DNA of 64,000 nucleotides from the NCBI GenBank assembly GCA_019055375.1, contig JAHQIW010006428.1, positions 124,001 through 188,000 on the forward strand, read 5' to 3'. Positions 23,201 to 32,394 of this stretch are shown in pieces. The number at the start of each line of letters is the position of its first letter. The stretch's first letter is position 1. The notes below the pieces were generated by a model that worked only from the letters and a program-made list of their open reading frames with translations, was not told the origin of the DNA and did no database searches. Made by a program: the position numbers and the translations under genes. Source of the stretch: Parelaphostrongylus tenuis. Lineage: Eukaryota > Nematoda > Chromadorea > Rhabditida > Metastrongylidae.

Positions 23201-24838
23201 CAACAGTCGGCAGCACCTCAAAAATACAGTGGCTCTACACAATCTCAAGTTATTCCAATATTTTTTCTATACTATCAAGTGAGAAACGTTGATCAGTACA
23301 AAGAACAACAATTGGTTTTTCTTGGTTAGGCTTAGATTGACAGCAGAAACCACCGCTTATCTCATATATGAGCATCAAATGAAAAACGGTGGGGTAGTGT
23401 CTGAAAAGAACCGTAGTGTACAGTGTAAAATCAAAGTAATCCTATCTAAGATCTACTAAGATTTACAAACTTGGGTAAAACAAATTTAACACGTCGATAA
23501 CGACGTCGAGCGGCGAGCACGGCGGCTACAACAACGTTGTGATAGTTTTCTGATGGAATATGAATTTTTACTGCCACTAAGAGGAATTTCGCCGCCAATA
23601 AATGGTGAAATACGATAGAAGGGACATCGATTTAGCTATCTGTAGCAGAAACAATGACGATGTTCCCTCCTAAAACGCCGGATTTCAAAAAAAAAAAGCC
23701 ATACAGATACAAAAACGTGAATTCTGCTTGCAAAACAATCTTTTTTTTCTAGTAGAACGTACTAAAAAAATCATTCTACAAAGCAAACTTATTGGGAGAA
23801 TAGACACTTCTCAAGCTATCGAATGACTACAAAAACATGAATGAAAAAGAAAAGAACGAAGTTTTATAACACCTGGAAATATGTTTACTTTCAGAAAAAT
23901 GTGCTTTCCCCGATGAAACATGAATGATTTTTTGATATATGGGCATTCTCTTAACTATAAGACTTTTGATAGTAGTCTCTTCTGCTATATTTCATCATTA
24001 AATCACGATAATATCCCGTCAGTACCTCAGATTACCAAACAAACTACCACATTTCCATCGCAAGGCGTGATACTAAAGACTCCTGCCGCTCGCCGTACAC
24101 GCGGCGTGTTGAGCTGATAACAGCTCATATCGTTGTCAATGTGTTAAAATGATTCTTTTGACATACAATGACAATAAAGATAACTGCACTATTCTGACTC
24201 TGCTTTGCTCTGTCATCCAAATATTAGAAAGTATAAAAAAAAACTATAATTTTATGCATTAAGGTCACCGTTTTACTGAACAATATGGGGCAGAGCTTAG
24301 AATTATCGAAAAAATTTGCAAAAATCATTCTAGACAAACCCATTTATAACAACAAAGTAGCTTGGAAAAATAAACAACTTTTCAATGATGAACGTACAAA
24401 ATGCCATTGAAGATTATACACTTTCCGACCACATCGAATTTAAGAGAAAAAAAATTACAATAAAAAAAAAGAAAAAGAATCAAGAGTACATTTTGGCGTG
24501 TAGAGTGCTGTGCAAAAACGTTTGCGTCAGCCGGGATTCGAACCCAGATCTCACTTTTTCGAAAAGGAAGAGTGCTGTGCAAAACGGGCGTCGGTTAGCA
24601 TACGCTCCCGGAAAGAGTGAGATCAGGGTTCGAATCCCGGCAGACGCAAACGTTTTTGCACAGCACTCTACACTATTGGGTATCATTGTAACATCATAAC
24701 ACCGCAAGCGGCTGTCAAATAAAATCATTTCTGAGCAAATTTTCGCTTGAGAAAAATGTCAACGTAAAACCCACATACCAAGTATAGCATACGTTTGAAT
24801 GCCTCAACACATTGTGCCTCGGCGCCCCCGGGTGACAT
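8274..24838 (-). CDS. gob-1: Trehalose-6-phosphate phosphatase, nematode gob-1 type (10 exons, C-terminus uncertain)
   Basis: Dephosphorylates trehalose-6-phosphate to trehalose in the cytosol; in C. elegans loss of this HAD-family enzyme lets the toxic intermediate accumulate. Exons 5'-3' (minus strand): 24779-24844 (ATG at 24838), 22524-22715, 22043-22197, 21539-21650, 21325-21464, 10876-10978, 10739-10807, 10516-10632, 8569-8626, 8274-8458; all junction phases agree. An acceptor (TCATTTTAG) ends 6 bases before the ATG, suggesting SL trans-splicing. Residues ~1-135 are the helical N-terminal region. HAD motif I DWDGT is at ~156-160, motif II TAGP at ~196, cap-domain GSWGREWW follows, then WNKGDG and motif IV GDTTSD (~365-370). 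The frame stops after 396 residues, about 70 short of C. elegans GOB-1. The tail may be supplied by 6377-6559 or be lost. The intron after the DWDGT exon starts with GC instead of GT. Intron 5 is 10.3 kb and packed with repeats. Confidence 0.88.
8945..9340 (+). repeat. MITE-A copy 3
   Basis: Plus-orientation MITE-A core (CCAACGTTGTGCTTA block at ~9126, then a block resembling CCCTTTCACTTCAGTGTAGCA) preceded by the terminal ATTCGAAAGCT block at 8952 and the TTTTTATAAC block at 9011. It lies in the 1.9-kb phosphatase intron 8627-10515. Confidence 0.6.
11033..11337. mobile_element. MITE-G short inverted-repeat element, copy 1
   Basis: Begins TTAATCCTTTAGGGACCGTG and ends with the inverted counterpart (GGTGGGTCCATGGTCTCC, then GGTTAA). 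The terminal consensus across five copies in the window is roughly TTAGCCCTTTGGGGACCGTG followed by GACCCA. The interior is AT-rich and non-coding. It sits at the start of the 10.3-kb phosphatase intron, 55 bases beyond the exon boundary at 10978. Confidence 0.65.
11720..11985 (+). repeat. SINE-H copy (5'-truncated), plus strand
   Basis: Body of a SINE family with a tRNA-like head. Shared signposts are GCTCTGCGACAC, TTCAATCCCGCGCTCATG, CACCAAGC, ACCTCAAACGAAGTTAGA and a tail close to GCATAGCTCAGGGATTGATCAACG. The A-box end of the head is missing. Confidence 0.6.
12535..12960 (+). repeat. Two partial MITE-A copies in tandem
   Basis: The block beginning TTGTGTTTCACACGCG (12543) recurs as a similar block at about 12690 (TTTTTCACACATGCG). 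It is followed by GATAGCGTAAATTTCGACGA and a diverged core. The overlapping short open frames here follow the repeat and are not genes. Confidence 0.5.
12935..13635 (+). repeat. R700 repeat, copy A
   Basis: About 700 bp shared with 18700-19415 and 20165-20935, all in the same orientation. Shared blocks include AGTCAGGCAATG, GAACTGTGTTTTGTCAGTCA, TCAAGTACAGGCGAACA, TTCGGCTGTAACTTCC, TTGGCTCTAGATTA and, at the end, CACCAATAAAA followed by CAATCAAAGCATT. Open frames in the three copies are not maintained, so the unit looks non-coding. Confidence 0.8.
13780..13920 (+). repeat. Dispersed repeat with TTAGGC-like start, copy 1
   Basis: A block containing TAGGCTTAGGCTTAAAGGC followed by AAAATTGAGAGCCTTAG and GATAGAACAA-like sequence is repeated at 60460-60620. 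TTAGGC is the nematode telomere unit, but only about two units are present, so this is simply a motif inside a dispersed repeat. Confidence 0.5.
13950..16960 (-). mobile_element. RTE-class non-LTR retrotransposon with internally deleted endonuclease
   Basis: Minus strand, 5' end near 16960 with a GC-rich leader that is open on the other strand only by chance. The start of an apurinic-type endonuclease (MTVCTHNARTLAHESAVEDL, ~16450-16390) is readable. It runs to ELFLGT and jumps directly to SEFIMTTQTIHGNSQFQ at 16265, so the middle of the endonuclease is missing. Then follow the endonuclease end (RWTWESP, SDHSL), linker, start of RT (APGLDRI-like, TSKTVLLVKKGD, LPICLLSVVYKLFT, 15534-15229), a damaged stretch with FADDIV at ~14795-14765, and the C-terminal thumb region. 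This last part ends with WAGHVMRF, GRPLTRWSDFF and WATLARDREKWK (14731-13961, one internal stop). It ends in short ACAGGTG repeats typical of RTE tails. Nonfunctional copy inside the phosphatase intron. Confidence 0.9.
17645..17890 (-). repeat. Dispersed repeat shared with 51540-51715
   Basis: Blocks AGCTAAGAGTAAAC, CCAGAAAT, ATCGACAAG/ATCCACAAGAG and CCGACGACTGCT recur in the same order at 51540-51715. The minus-strand frames are also alike (LSPGV... versus FSPNV..., later SEGYHYLATSS versus [10 protein letters not shown]). That hints at a coding repeat, but I cannot assign a family. Confidence 0.5.
18600..18690 (-). repeat. SINE-H fragment
   Basis: Short minus-strand piece carrying the tail (GCCATGCATCC), GAGGTGATA and GGCCCTTATAATGACTTGTGGCGG signposts of the SINE-H family. 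Confidence 0.4.
18700..19415 (+). repeat. R700 repeat, copy B
   Basis: Second copy of R700. Begins with CCCCGAATAACTGCTAC, a start also seen in copy C, and ends with CACCAATAAAATAAAACCAATC. Point differences and small indels relative to copies A and C are spread evenly, so the copies are not recent. Confidence 0.8.
19416..20160 (+). other. Unexplained segment between R700 copies B and C, with an 88-codon open frame
   Basis: Not shared with the flanking R700 copies. It is less AT-rich than its surroundings. It holds an open frame at 19889-20155 (+) coding a basic, serine/arginine-rich peptide (SRSQDKSRNRKRQDRDGR). The copy C start repeats the copy B start right after it (CCCCGAATAACTGC), so the segment could be the interior of an element whose ends are R700. 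There is no domain I recognise. Confidence 0.3.
20165..20935 (+). repeat. R700 repeat, copy C
   Basis: Third copy of R700, 90% or so of the blocks in the same order as copies A and B. Contains a short local duplication near the start (ATCGCATATCGTCAGTATCGC). Ends at CATTCTCCACTGATAAAC. Confidence 0.8.
20940..21070 (-). repeat. SINE-H fragment
   Basis: Minus-strand partial SINE-H: GACTTGTGGTGGCCTATCGA, CCTTCCGGACAAATCTAGTACC, TTCACCGACCCCG and GGCTTGATGAACC match the middle of the full copies at 42160 and 62530. Confidence 0.5.
21674..21860. mobile_element. MITE-G copy 2
   Basis: Starts TAGCCCTTGCGGGACCATGG and ends with the inverted form (GATTGGGTCTATGG). The interior is itself a palindrome, with TGTCTAACAA / GTTGCGTCTAACA blocks facing TTGTTAGACGCAACACGC. 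Lies in the phosphatase intron 21651-22042, 23 bases upstream of the DWDGT exon's acceptor side. Confidence 0.65.
22329..22356 (+). repeat. (AG)n microsatellite followed by (TGAG)n
   Basis: Simple repeat in a phosphatase intron; runs into TGAGTGAGTGAGTGAG. Confidence 0.7.
24498..24673. repeat. FB-T foldback with tRNA-like arms
   Basis: An almost perfect palindrome: the left arm begins GTGTAGAGTGCTGTGCAAAA and the right arm ends with its complement. Each arm (about 65 bp) carries GGGTTCGAATCCCGG, an exact tRNA B-box with T-stem. One side also carries the tRNA-D-arm-like GGTTAGCATACGC. The loop is about 45 bp. RNA from it would form a long hairpin. No intact tRNA cloverleaf with matching acceptor stem is present, so this is a tRNA-derived repeat, not a tRNA gene. 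Confidence 0.8.
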
Positions 24839-24843
24839 GCTCT

Positions 24844-24853
24844 CCTAAAATGA
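24844..24853 (-). promoter_or_regulatory. Probable SL trans-splice acceptor of the phosphatase gene
   Basis: On the minus strand a pyrimidine-rich tract ending in TTTTAG lies just before the first coding exon, leaving a 6-base leader before ATG 24838. Such a tiny leader is typical of nematode spliced-leader addition. A cis-splice acceptor from an unseen upstream exon is the alternative, since the frame is open (ESM) to the acceptor. Confidence 0.5.
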
Positions 24854-25307
24854 GAAAAAAAAAAGATATTTTTCAAAAAAAAAGCCTAACAGACGAAGAG
24901 AGATAGAGAGAGCCAGGAAAAGAGAGGGAGAAAAGTAAGGAAGCAAAACATCGAAGACCCGAAGAAATTGAAAGAGCTTAACTATCCGCAAAAATTACAA
25001 CGAGTATGGTTTAGAAAAAAAGGAAAATGTAACACTTACAGCAAAGAGAAAAGAAAAATGTAACAATGAGAGCAGCGCATATGAATAAAGCAATAAATAA
25101 ATAAGCAAATAAATAAATAAGCAGATACATTTAGAAACAATCAAGTAAAATATCGGTAGATCGTAGAAGTTGCGTTGTAATAAAACAATGCGAATAAAGA
25201 AAACACATAGAGAAAAATGCCTTCATCTAAAAAATGCGAGGGAATTAAACCATAGGATAAATTTTACATTTACAAAAGGTTTGAAAAGAAAATGTTGCCC
25301 TTCCTCT

Positions 25308-25327
25308 CCCCCCCCCCCCCCCCCCCC
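25308..25327 (+). repeat. Poly-C tract
   Basis: Twenty consecutive C residues followed by C/T-rich sequence. The proline-rich open frame running into it is an artefact. Confidence 0.9.
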
Positions 25328-25681
25328 ACTCCTCCTCCCCCTCACTCCCTTTTGATTTTAACGATCAAAAAAAAAATAAGGCGATAAGACGAAGGACGTA
25401 AAGACCTGTTAGGAAAGGGCCTAAGCCTGGCTAACTTTGAATATAATACTACTATGATTACTTAGCAGTAAAATAACAAACATAACAGAACACTGATCAC
25501 CATGTTTTTCCCGTTGAATTTTACTTAATACGAGAGAAAAAAAACGACCCGATACGTTCACGGGCTCACCTTGAAACACTACCACTGTACAAATAAAAAA
25601 AAATGAAGCGAGAAGTCAATAAATCAATGAAACAATCGTTGTTTCCCACGATGATCGATGGCACTGATCTACTCTGGTGAT

Positions 25682-25718
25682 GGACGGACGGACGGACGGA
25701 CGGACGGACGGACGGACA
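25682..25718 (+). repeat. (GGAC)n microsatellite
   Basis: About nine GGAC units. They make serine/arginine/proline or threonine/aspartate/glycine repeats in overlapping frames on both strands (25616-26006), none with gene support. Confidence 0.9.
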
Positions 25719-26108
25719 CGATTGAAGTGCTCAACTATAGGGCGACCGAGCGACCCGCCGGGCAAGCAGGCAGGCAGGGCAGGCAGCGCAGGCCACCCGC
25801 ATGATGGTGGTGGTGGTGCACACATATATTATCGTCACCAGATTTTCGTGCTGGGGTCCACTGTGTCAAGATGGATCACCCAGGATCTGAGTCTGGTCAA
25901 AAGATGCTTGCTATCCAAAACGAGAAGCGACTACGGTAGTCCGGTCGTTTGGATATACTGTTCGAACGCGGGGGGAAATTCGATACGGCACGGAACATTT
26001 GGGTGACTGTCTGAGTCAAAAAAAATATCGAATCATCGTCTCGATATATCGATTTGACGGCTAAAATGTCTAACAACTGAAAGTTATATATGAGAAATAC
26101 ACATGGCA

Positions 26109-26279
26109 AATATTCCGTATTGTATTCAGCTTCTTTACCAATTAACGAAAAGAAAGAGAGGAAGAGAGAGAGAGACAGAGAGGAAAGGAGAAAGGGGAAC
26201 AAAGAGCGATAGAGAAGACGACTATATTCCGTATTACACTCAGCTTCTTTATTCATGAACAAAAAGAAAGGCAGAGAGA

Positions 26280-26325
<46 letters not shown>

Positions 26326-26489
26326 GGAAAGGAGAGAGGGGAACAAAGAGCGATAGAGAAGAAGACTATATTCCGTATTACATTCAGCTTCTTTATTCAT
26401 GAACGAAAAGAAAGACAGAGAGAGGAAGAGAGAGAGAGAGATAGAGAGGAAAGGAGAGAGGGGAACAGAGAGCGAAAGAGAAGAAGACT
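26109..26489 (+). repeat. Three-unit AG-rich tandem repeat
   Basis: Three units start with ATATTCCGTATT at about 26109, 26224 and 26368. Each then has a TTCAGCTTCTTTA block, an AG-rich expansion of variable length, GGAAAGGAGAGAGGGGAACA and GAGCGATAGAGAAGA. The 211-codon open frame on the minus strand (26532-25897) is leucine/serine repeats from the (AG)n and not a protein gene. Confidence 0.85.
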
Positions 26490-27430
26490 TAAGTGAAGGT
26501 ATTGAGGACGATAAATTCCAATAAATAATCAATAACTATATTTCACAGTCTTTGAGAATCACGCTATTGAAAGTTTTTTTTAATGGTAGAATGACTGGCG
26601 TTTTCGACAGGGAAGGTTTTTGTTTGTTTTAAGTGAGAGATTTCCCGCATATCTGAAGAGAGTAAGTAATTAGTAGGTATTTTTTCTAAACCTCAAGAGA
26701 ATTAGTCAAGGAAAAGGAGCTGGTGTGCTTTTGACCCGAACAAAGCAACAATAACCATCGAACAACGCATTCGGTTGTTATTGCTCGGGTTACTGTATCT
26801 ACATATGCCCGATTGCGTAACGGCTGTCGGTCGCTACGGGAAATCGATTCAAGGGAATCGGACAAAAAAACCCTTTTTTTCTCAATTCAGAATCAATTCC
26901 AGGGGTTTCATGGCCACTGGTCACTTATCGCCACATCTGAGCGATCGGCTCGACTTCTTGTTGGAATGGAAAGAATCTCTCCATCCAAATCGTTCGAGCG
27001 GATTGCTTAACCAAAAGGCTAGATGATGACGCGAAAAACACATGTGTCATATGATGTTTACCATTATCATATGATGTGCTGTTTATCGTCATATTATGTT
27101 CGGAATAGCGATAAACGATAGAAAAACAGAAGAAAATCAATATAGAACTCAGGAAAACACTCCACACTCGGCACACCAGAGAGCATATCTAATGACATAA
27201 GGAGTGGACTTTGTAAAGTGAGAGTCATCGCTCAACTCCCACAGGACCTTGAAGCGATTCAGATGAAACGGTGAAGTTCAGAGCTCACGGCGTCGACAAG
27301 CCCTCTGAGGGTTGAACTCGTTAGGGAAGATTGAGAGCATATCTGACCTTTAGAATGCCTCGCCGTCGCCCACCGAATGCATGTCTCAGTGGTACTGTCC
27401 CTCACAGACAATCCTAGTACACCCAATAAC

Positions 27431-27723
27431 GTGTAGTGCTGTGCAAAACATTTGTGTCAGCCGGGATTTGAACCCAGATCTCACACGTTCCGGGAGCATA
27501 TGCTAACCGTTGCACCACCCACGCTCGTTCTGTACGGCACTCTTTTTTGCTCTATAACGCGTAGTCTGCCAACAACCAATCGGCGACGGTCTAACGGGGC
27601 GTAAAAAAAGAGTGCTGTTTGAAACGAGCGTCTGTGGTTCAACGGTTAGCATACGCTCCCGGAAAGAGTGAGATCTGGGTTCGAATCCCGGCTGACCCAA
27701 GTGTTTTTGCACAGCACTCCACA
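27431..27723. repeat. FB-T foldback with tRNA-like arms, larger copy
   Basis: Same family as 24498-24673 with a longer loop (~110 bp). Arms have GTGTAGTGCTGTGCAAAA at the left end and its complement at the right. The right arm reads like a tRNA body: TGGTTCAACGGTTAGCATA (A-box) and GGGTTCGAATCCCGG (B-box). Both boxes could promote RNA polymerase III transcription. The acceptor stem does not pair, so not a functional tRNA. Confidence 0.75.
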
Positions 27724-29139
27724 TTATTGGGTATACTATAACATCATACCACTACAAGTGGCAGTCAAATAGAAAGAATCCTGGTACAATTCGTCGACTT
27801 AGGATAGATGAAAGGCTCGGTAAGCCTTAGGCAAGAATCGAACACCGACCACTTTTATGTTGTATAACAGCTCAAACCACTGCAGCACGCGTATTTTCTG
27901 CAGAGTTTGCAGAATGATACGCTAAAACTACGTGATTTCACGCCTAAGTAATGGCGTATACCAGCTGAAATTTACGAATGTTTGAAGGCCTTTCTCGCTG
28001 GAGAAAATTTTTCTCGTAGGCACTTGAGAATGATGCGAAAGCTTAAATCTCTGCCATTTGACAATATGTTCGATATTTGAAGAGCCTTTTTCTTATGTAG
28101 TAGCAACGAAAATAAAATTATGTTTCACACTCAGTTTGCTTTATTTGCTGGACTGGAGATTGAATATGGCTCTTCGCCAAACTCTTACTCATGTTTCAAT
28201 GGCCTGAATCTGAAGGATTTCGATGCATTCATTGCTTTTCAAGAGGCTGTTATAGAGCGCTATAAGAGCTAAAAGAAGATTACCTTTCGCACCCAAAGTT
28301 TTTATCGTGCAGAAAATTTATATATGCGCGAAAAACATAGGAGCATGTAGAGAAAATCATGGAGATCAGATTATCGTGAAATACCGGGGGTTTTAATTTT
28401 CAAATGAAGGATAAACCCTAATTGAATAATAAAAATCGCGCGCCTCTTGAGAGTTGCGCTGTGAGATCAATTAACTGCGTCCCTAAAGGGTTAAAGAAAA
28501 GCCGTCCACAGACATTAACCGTGCAAACGAAGCATTCCGATTGCGAAATATGGTTTTATTGTCGCTATTACACTGCACTAAGAAGGCCTTTTCAGAAACC
28601 AAGCGAAGTGTTTAAAACTCCGAGATTAGAACATTCGAATATTAAATGACACTCTGACGGAAAAGCGAATAAACATTTTCTTCCTAGCGAAAAAGCACCA
28701 AAAAGCCGTCATCAAAGGCGATGCACGCGTCCGCAAAAGGTTGAACTTATAAATCTCAAGTCTACATACCAGTACTCCTTTGATAAAATGTCGGTCTTCC
28801 ACCATTGAACGACGTGGAATTTGCGGGAGTTGAAGCCGCAATAAACGAGAACACCTGCATCGGTTCGCGAAAAAGTTCGTGAAAATGGAACTCATAATCG
28901 GTGGCACATTTCTAGCATTTCGGTTCAGAAAAAGAACAAAAATGTGTTTGAAAAACGAATGTGTTTTGCATCAGATGATCTTATTTGAACAAAAGATTCA
29001 ATGTCTTCATAACGAAACCAGTTACATGAAAATCGGCAAATAGTGGGGCTCTATCAATCAACAAAATTCACAACACATTCGTTCACCAAATGTAACCTTT
29101 CTATTATTGTGAATCATACTCACTCATGAATATTCAGAA

Positions 29140-29410
29140 AGAGCTTGTGGCGCAATAATTCGAGATGCTCGGGAGCACACACGAGTTTCATAGATCAATC
29201 CCGCGCCGTTACTGACCAAGCCTTTCCGTGCTGGGTAGAATAACGGGAGCCAAATTTGTTTAGGAGGGTAACACGACTGTCCGATACATAATTAGGCCAC
29301 CACGCATTATAGTAGAGATCCTATCCAATTAACCACCTCTAACGTTGCTCAATGAAGTCAAATGCATGGCGCATCCTCAGAAATTGATGAACGTCAAGCT
29401 ATATCCTGTA
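29140..29410 (+). repeat. SINE-H copy, plus strand
   Basis: tRNA-like head begins TGTGGCGCAATAATTCGAGA; B-box region degenerate (GATCAATCCCGCGCC). The body ends with AAATGCATGGCGCATCC and a tail resembling the 62530 copy. Confidence 0.6.
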
Positions 29411-29629
29411 TTTTTTATCCATAGAAATTTGAAGTAACATCGCTCAAGAAAACTGGAGACGTTGGAGAGAGTTGAGCTAAAGGTGTAAGTTCAAAGCTTC
29501 AATCTCCTCCTCACTGAACTGCTATTTTAAGTGCTCTATTACCCTATAGTTTCATAGATATGAGCGGTCTGTGCTAAAAAATAAACGCTCTGCGTGCACT
29601 TGCCGGATTTCCGCTATACTTCCACTTTA

Positions 29630-29760
29630 GTAAGATATTCTTTTCTTGAGAAAAAAATACTTACTAACGAAAAGCGCACGTGTTTGTACGTCCTTTTTTA
29701 TGCACAAATTTGACCGCGCTTATCTATGAGATTTTAGGGTATTCAAAGCTCGAGGAACGC
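29630..29760 (+). repeat. Dispersed repeat shared with 48295-48420
   Basis: Shared blocks: GAAAAAAATACTT, CACACGTGTTTGT-like, CCTTTTTT and CCGCTCTTA-like. Non-coding. Confidence 0.4.
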
Positions 29761-30074
29761 TGCGTTATTGAACGATTGAATGCGCCAAAGAAATTTTGAA
29801 TTCTTTACACCATTGTACAACTTACCAGTTGTTTCAGACCTGCTCACGTTGGGGTGACATTATGATGTCACGAGACTGGCCCTTTGCCAATATTCACTGT
29901 TATGTATATGTTCGAGTAGGATGCTTAGGAGCATACTGTTGAGATGAATCGGTATAAAAATCAAGCTACTCAAACTATTGTGTATGCAGACAGCTATGAT
30001 GCCTTGAAATTTAGCTTCCCTGTCGTATAGATAATTGTTTATTTTCCGTTGAAACTTGAGAGGAAATGGGAGAA

Positions 30075-30345
30075 AACCACTCCTAGCGCAGTGGTAAATT
30101 GGGGTGCCGTGGCACTAATACACGACAATTCCGTTCGATCCTGCAATCTAGAGGCTCACAAGCCTACCATCATGACACCAGACTTGGCTAAGAGAATATT
30201 ATATTCTTAGCGCTGCCGTGATGCATCAGTATGCGATCGTAAGTCATGACTAAATGTGCATTCAGTCACCTCTAACTATGCTTAACGAAGTCGATTAGAT
30301 GTCACATCCCTCAGGGATCAATCAAGGTGGAAAGCTTTTTCAACT
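30075..30345 (+). repeat. SINE-H copy, plus strand
   Basis: Head with AGCGCAGTGGTAAA and TTCGATCCTGC. The body includes CTCACAAGCC and CAGTCACCTCTAAC, and the tail has GTCACATCCCTCAGGGATCA. Diverged. Confidence 0.55.
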
Positions 30346-31065
30346 CTATTGTTTTTCAGAGAATTACATAGAGTTCTGGTCGCATGTGGCTCAAAAATGG
30401 CGTTTTATCATAATTAGCTCCCCGATCATATTACTTCAAAAGATTTTCCATATAACATACTCTTCTAGAGTAATAGGAAAAACGTGTGTGATTTTGATCG
30501 ACTATGAAATGTGTTCATGCATATATCTTACGCTCATACGATGAAATGGTGATTTTATACTGAAAGATTGGCCAAAAATTGTATTGGTGAGTGTTTTGGC
30601 AATTAGTATGCAGCACAGATTCATTTGAGCCTTTTTGATGAAACAGGAAGATGTGTAATTTTTATTAAAAGTGGTCTGTATAACACGAAAGTTAGCAATT
30701 CCCAAGACCGAGTGTCTATTAAACTCGGCATTCTTTAAGCCAAACACGAAGTGTTACAATAAACTTCATTTGAAAGCTGACGTTTCGGCAGTTCGCCTTC
30801 TTCAGAACCTAGAAAGATCAAATTGTCCGCAATCCAATAAGCCAAACACCTCCAATACTCCTTTAAAAAAAATCACCAGACCTAGATTTCAATCGCATCA
30901 AGCACAAAATCAACTCTCAACATACTCACCGCAAAAAAAAGATAGCACAAACACTGTAAAAGTGGCTTTATTCCGTGTAGATAGACTATTAAGTGAATGA
31001 CTTGCTTAATCTATGATTTGCACTTCAATTTATTTCCGTTCAACTCACTTTTTGGCTCCACTTGA

Positions 31066-31165
31066 TTCTTTTTTTTTCTTCTTAAGCGGGGCACGAGGTG
31101 TTAAATCACTCTTATATCAGCAATGATTTACACCTCGAACCTCGCTTAAGAAGAAAAAAAAAAGA
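31066..31165. repeat. Compact hairpin with ~42-bp arms
   Basis: The left arm (TTTCTTCTTAAGCGGGGCAC, GAGGTGTTAAATCA) and right arm (TGATTTACACCTCGAACCTC, GCTTAAGAAGAAA) pair with only a few mismatches around a ~14-base loop. Size and shape fit either a miRNA-like precursor or a very short palindromic transposon remnant. Confidence 0.7.
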
Positions 31166-31494
31166 TTTACTGAAGCATGCCAAGGTTAATAGACAGTCAG
31201 TCTTGGGATTTGTTACAAGACGTGCTCTACTTAATATTTCATCACCGTTATCCGAATATTTATAACACTCTGACTACGATATGAGTTGTGTAACTCATAT
31301 GTTTCAGTTTCACGTGTTCCTTTCTTGCCCATATAAGTTGGTCCTTCCTCCGATACATTTCAGGTAAAAAGCAGAGAAATACCAAAATATTCTTATGTTT
31401 TCATGAATAAACCAGAAGCAGAATTCTTTTTAAGTGACCTCAATTAGTGGTGGCATTAAGTTTTAGATATACGTAGTGATGTAGAGTAATGTAT

Positions 31495-31760
31495 AAAACC
31501 ATTCCTTGAGCAGGACTCCGAACCCGCACATCACTCTAACCAAAATCGCTTGCTCTATTCCGTTGCACTACTGGGGTCCGTTTTACGATCACTCTTTCTA
31601 CGCCGCAACGCATCTATCTGCTAGCAACCAATCGTCAACGGTTTGGCCCAGGTATTCAGTGTCGACATTGGACCTAGTCACGCTCACAGATACTGGGTAT
31701 TGGATGATCAGATAGAAATCTTTTTATTTAACCGCTTTTAGTGGTGGTATGATGTTATGC
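31495..31760 (+). repeat. FB-T-related repeat arm, left of RTE fragment
   Basis: Contains CGTTGCACTACTGG, CGCAACGCATCTATC, GCAACCAATCGTCAACGG and CTGGGTATTGGATGATCA. All are found in inverted orientation at 32395-32655, on the far side of an RTE fragment. The GGACTCCGAACCCGCACATC part resembles the tRNA-like segment of other FB-T copies. Confidence 0.65.
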
Positions 31761-31794
31761 AGCAGAAATCTGGTCGCTATGTAAACAGGATGCA

Positions 31795-32222
31795 AATAGC
31801 ACTTCGCGTTATTGAACGCGCAGTCAAAAGGTCGATGCTAGAAGTATCTCGTATCTCGCAAATGAGGAAAAAGATCTGAAGTTCCAATTTACGTCAACGA
31901 TCGAAAACCTGAGATGCCGTTCTACACGCCAGGTTATCGAAATAAAGTGCGCTGGCCACTTGATACGCTTCAACGCCAACCGATGGAGAAGGCCGTTACC
32001 GACTGGATTCCTCGGGACGTCAAGCGCTCTAAAGGAAGACCACTGACCCGTTGGTCCGATTTCTTCACGAAAGCGATGGAAGAAAGATATGATGCTCAGC
32101 GAATCCCTAGAGCGAGGAGGACTCACTGGGCTACTCTCGCAAGCGATAGAGAAAAATTGAAGCGTTTCCGATGTCCTTTCGAGTCACTGGACGATCAACG
32201 GGGCGTCAGGTGATACAGGTGG
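31795..32222 (+). mobile_element. RTE 3'-end fragment (C-terminal RT region only)
   Basis: Matches the last ~130 codons of the element at 13950-16960, with two frameshifts and stops. It starts at IERAVKRSMLEVS, then TDWIPRDVKRSKGRPLTRWSDFF in frame at 31990-32070, RAR-RTHWATLASDREK, and ends at the same ACAGGTG tail. 5' truncation at about 31795 is the normal outcome of target-primed reverse transcription. Flanked by inverted repeats (31495-31760 and 32395-32655). Confidence 0.85.
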
Positions 32223-32394
32223 TAGTGATGTTATAGATATACTCAGTGATGTAGAGTGCTGTGCAAAACTTTCGATTGGCTCTCTCTCGGTTCTCGGTTG
32301 AAAACTCTTTCTATGATATACGCATCTGTCATCAATTTTTATATCACTCCACATCACTTGGAATATCTCTAACATTATAAGACCGCTAAAAGCG

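Noticed and set aside
25616..26006. Open frames with serine/arginine/proline or aspartate/glycine/threonine repeats
   Set aside because: Translation of a (GGAC)n microsatellite.
25897..26532. 211-codon leucine/serine-rich open frame on the minus strand
   Set aside because: Produced by (AG)n and a three-unit tandem repeat; no splice or family support.
27630..27715. Possible tRNA gene (good A-box and B-box)
   Set aside because: The ends do not pair as an acceptor stem and the sequence is one arm of a repeated foldback.
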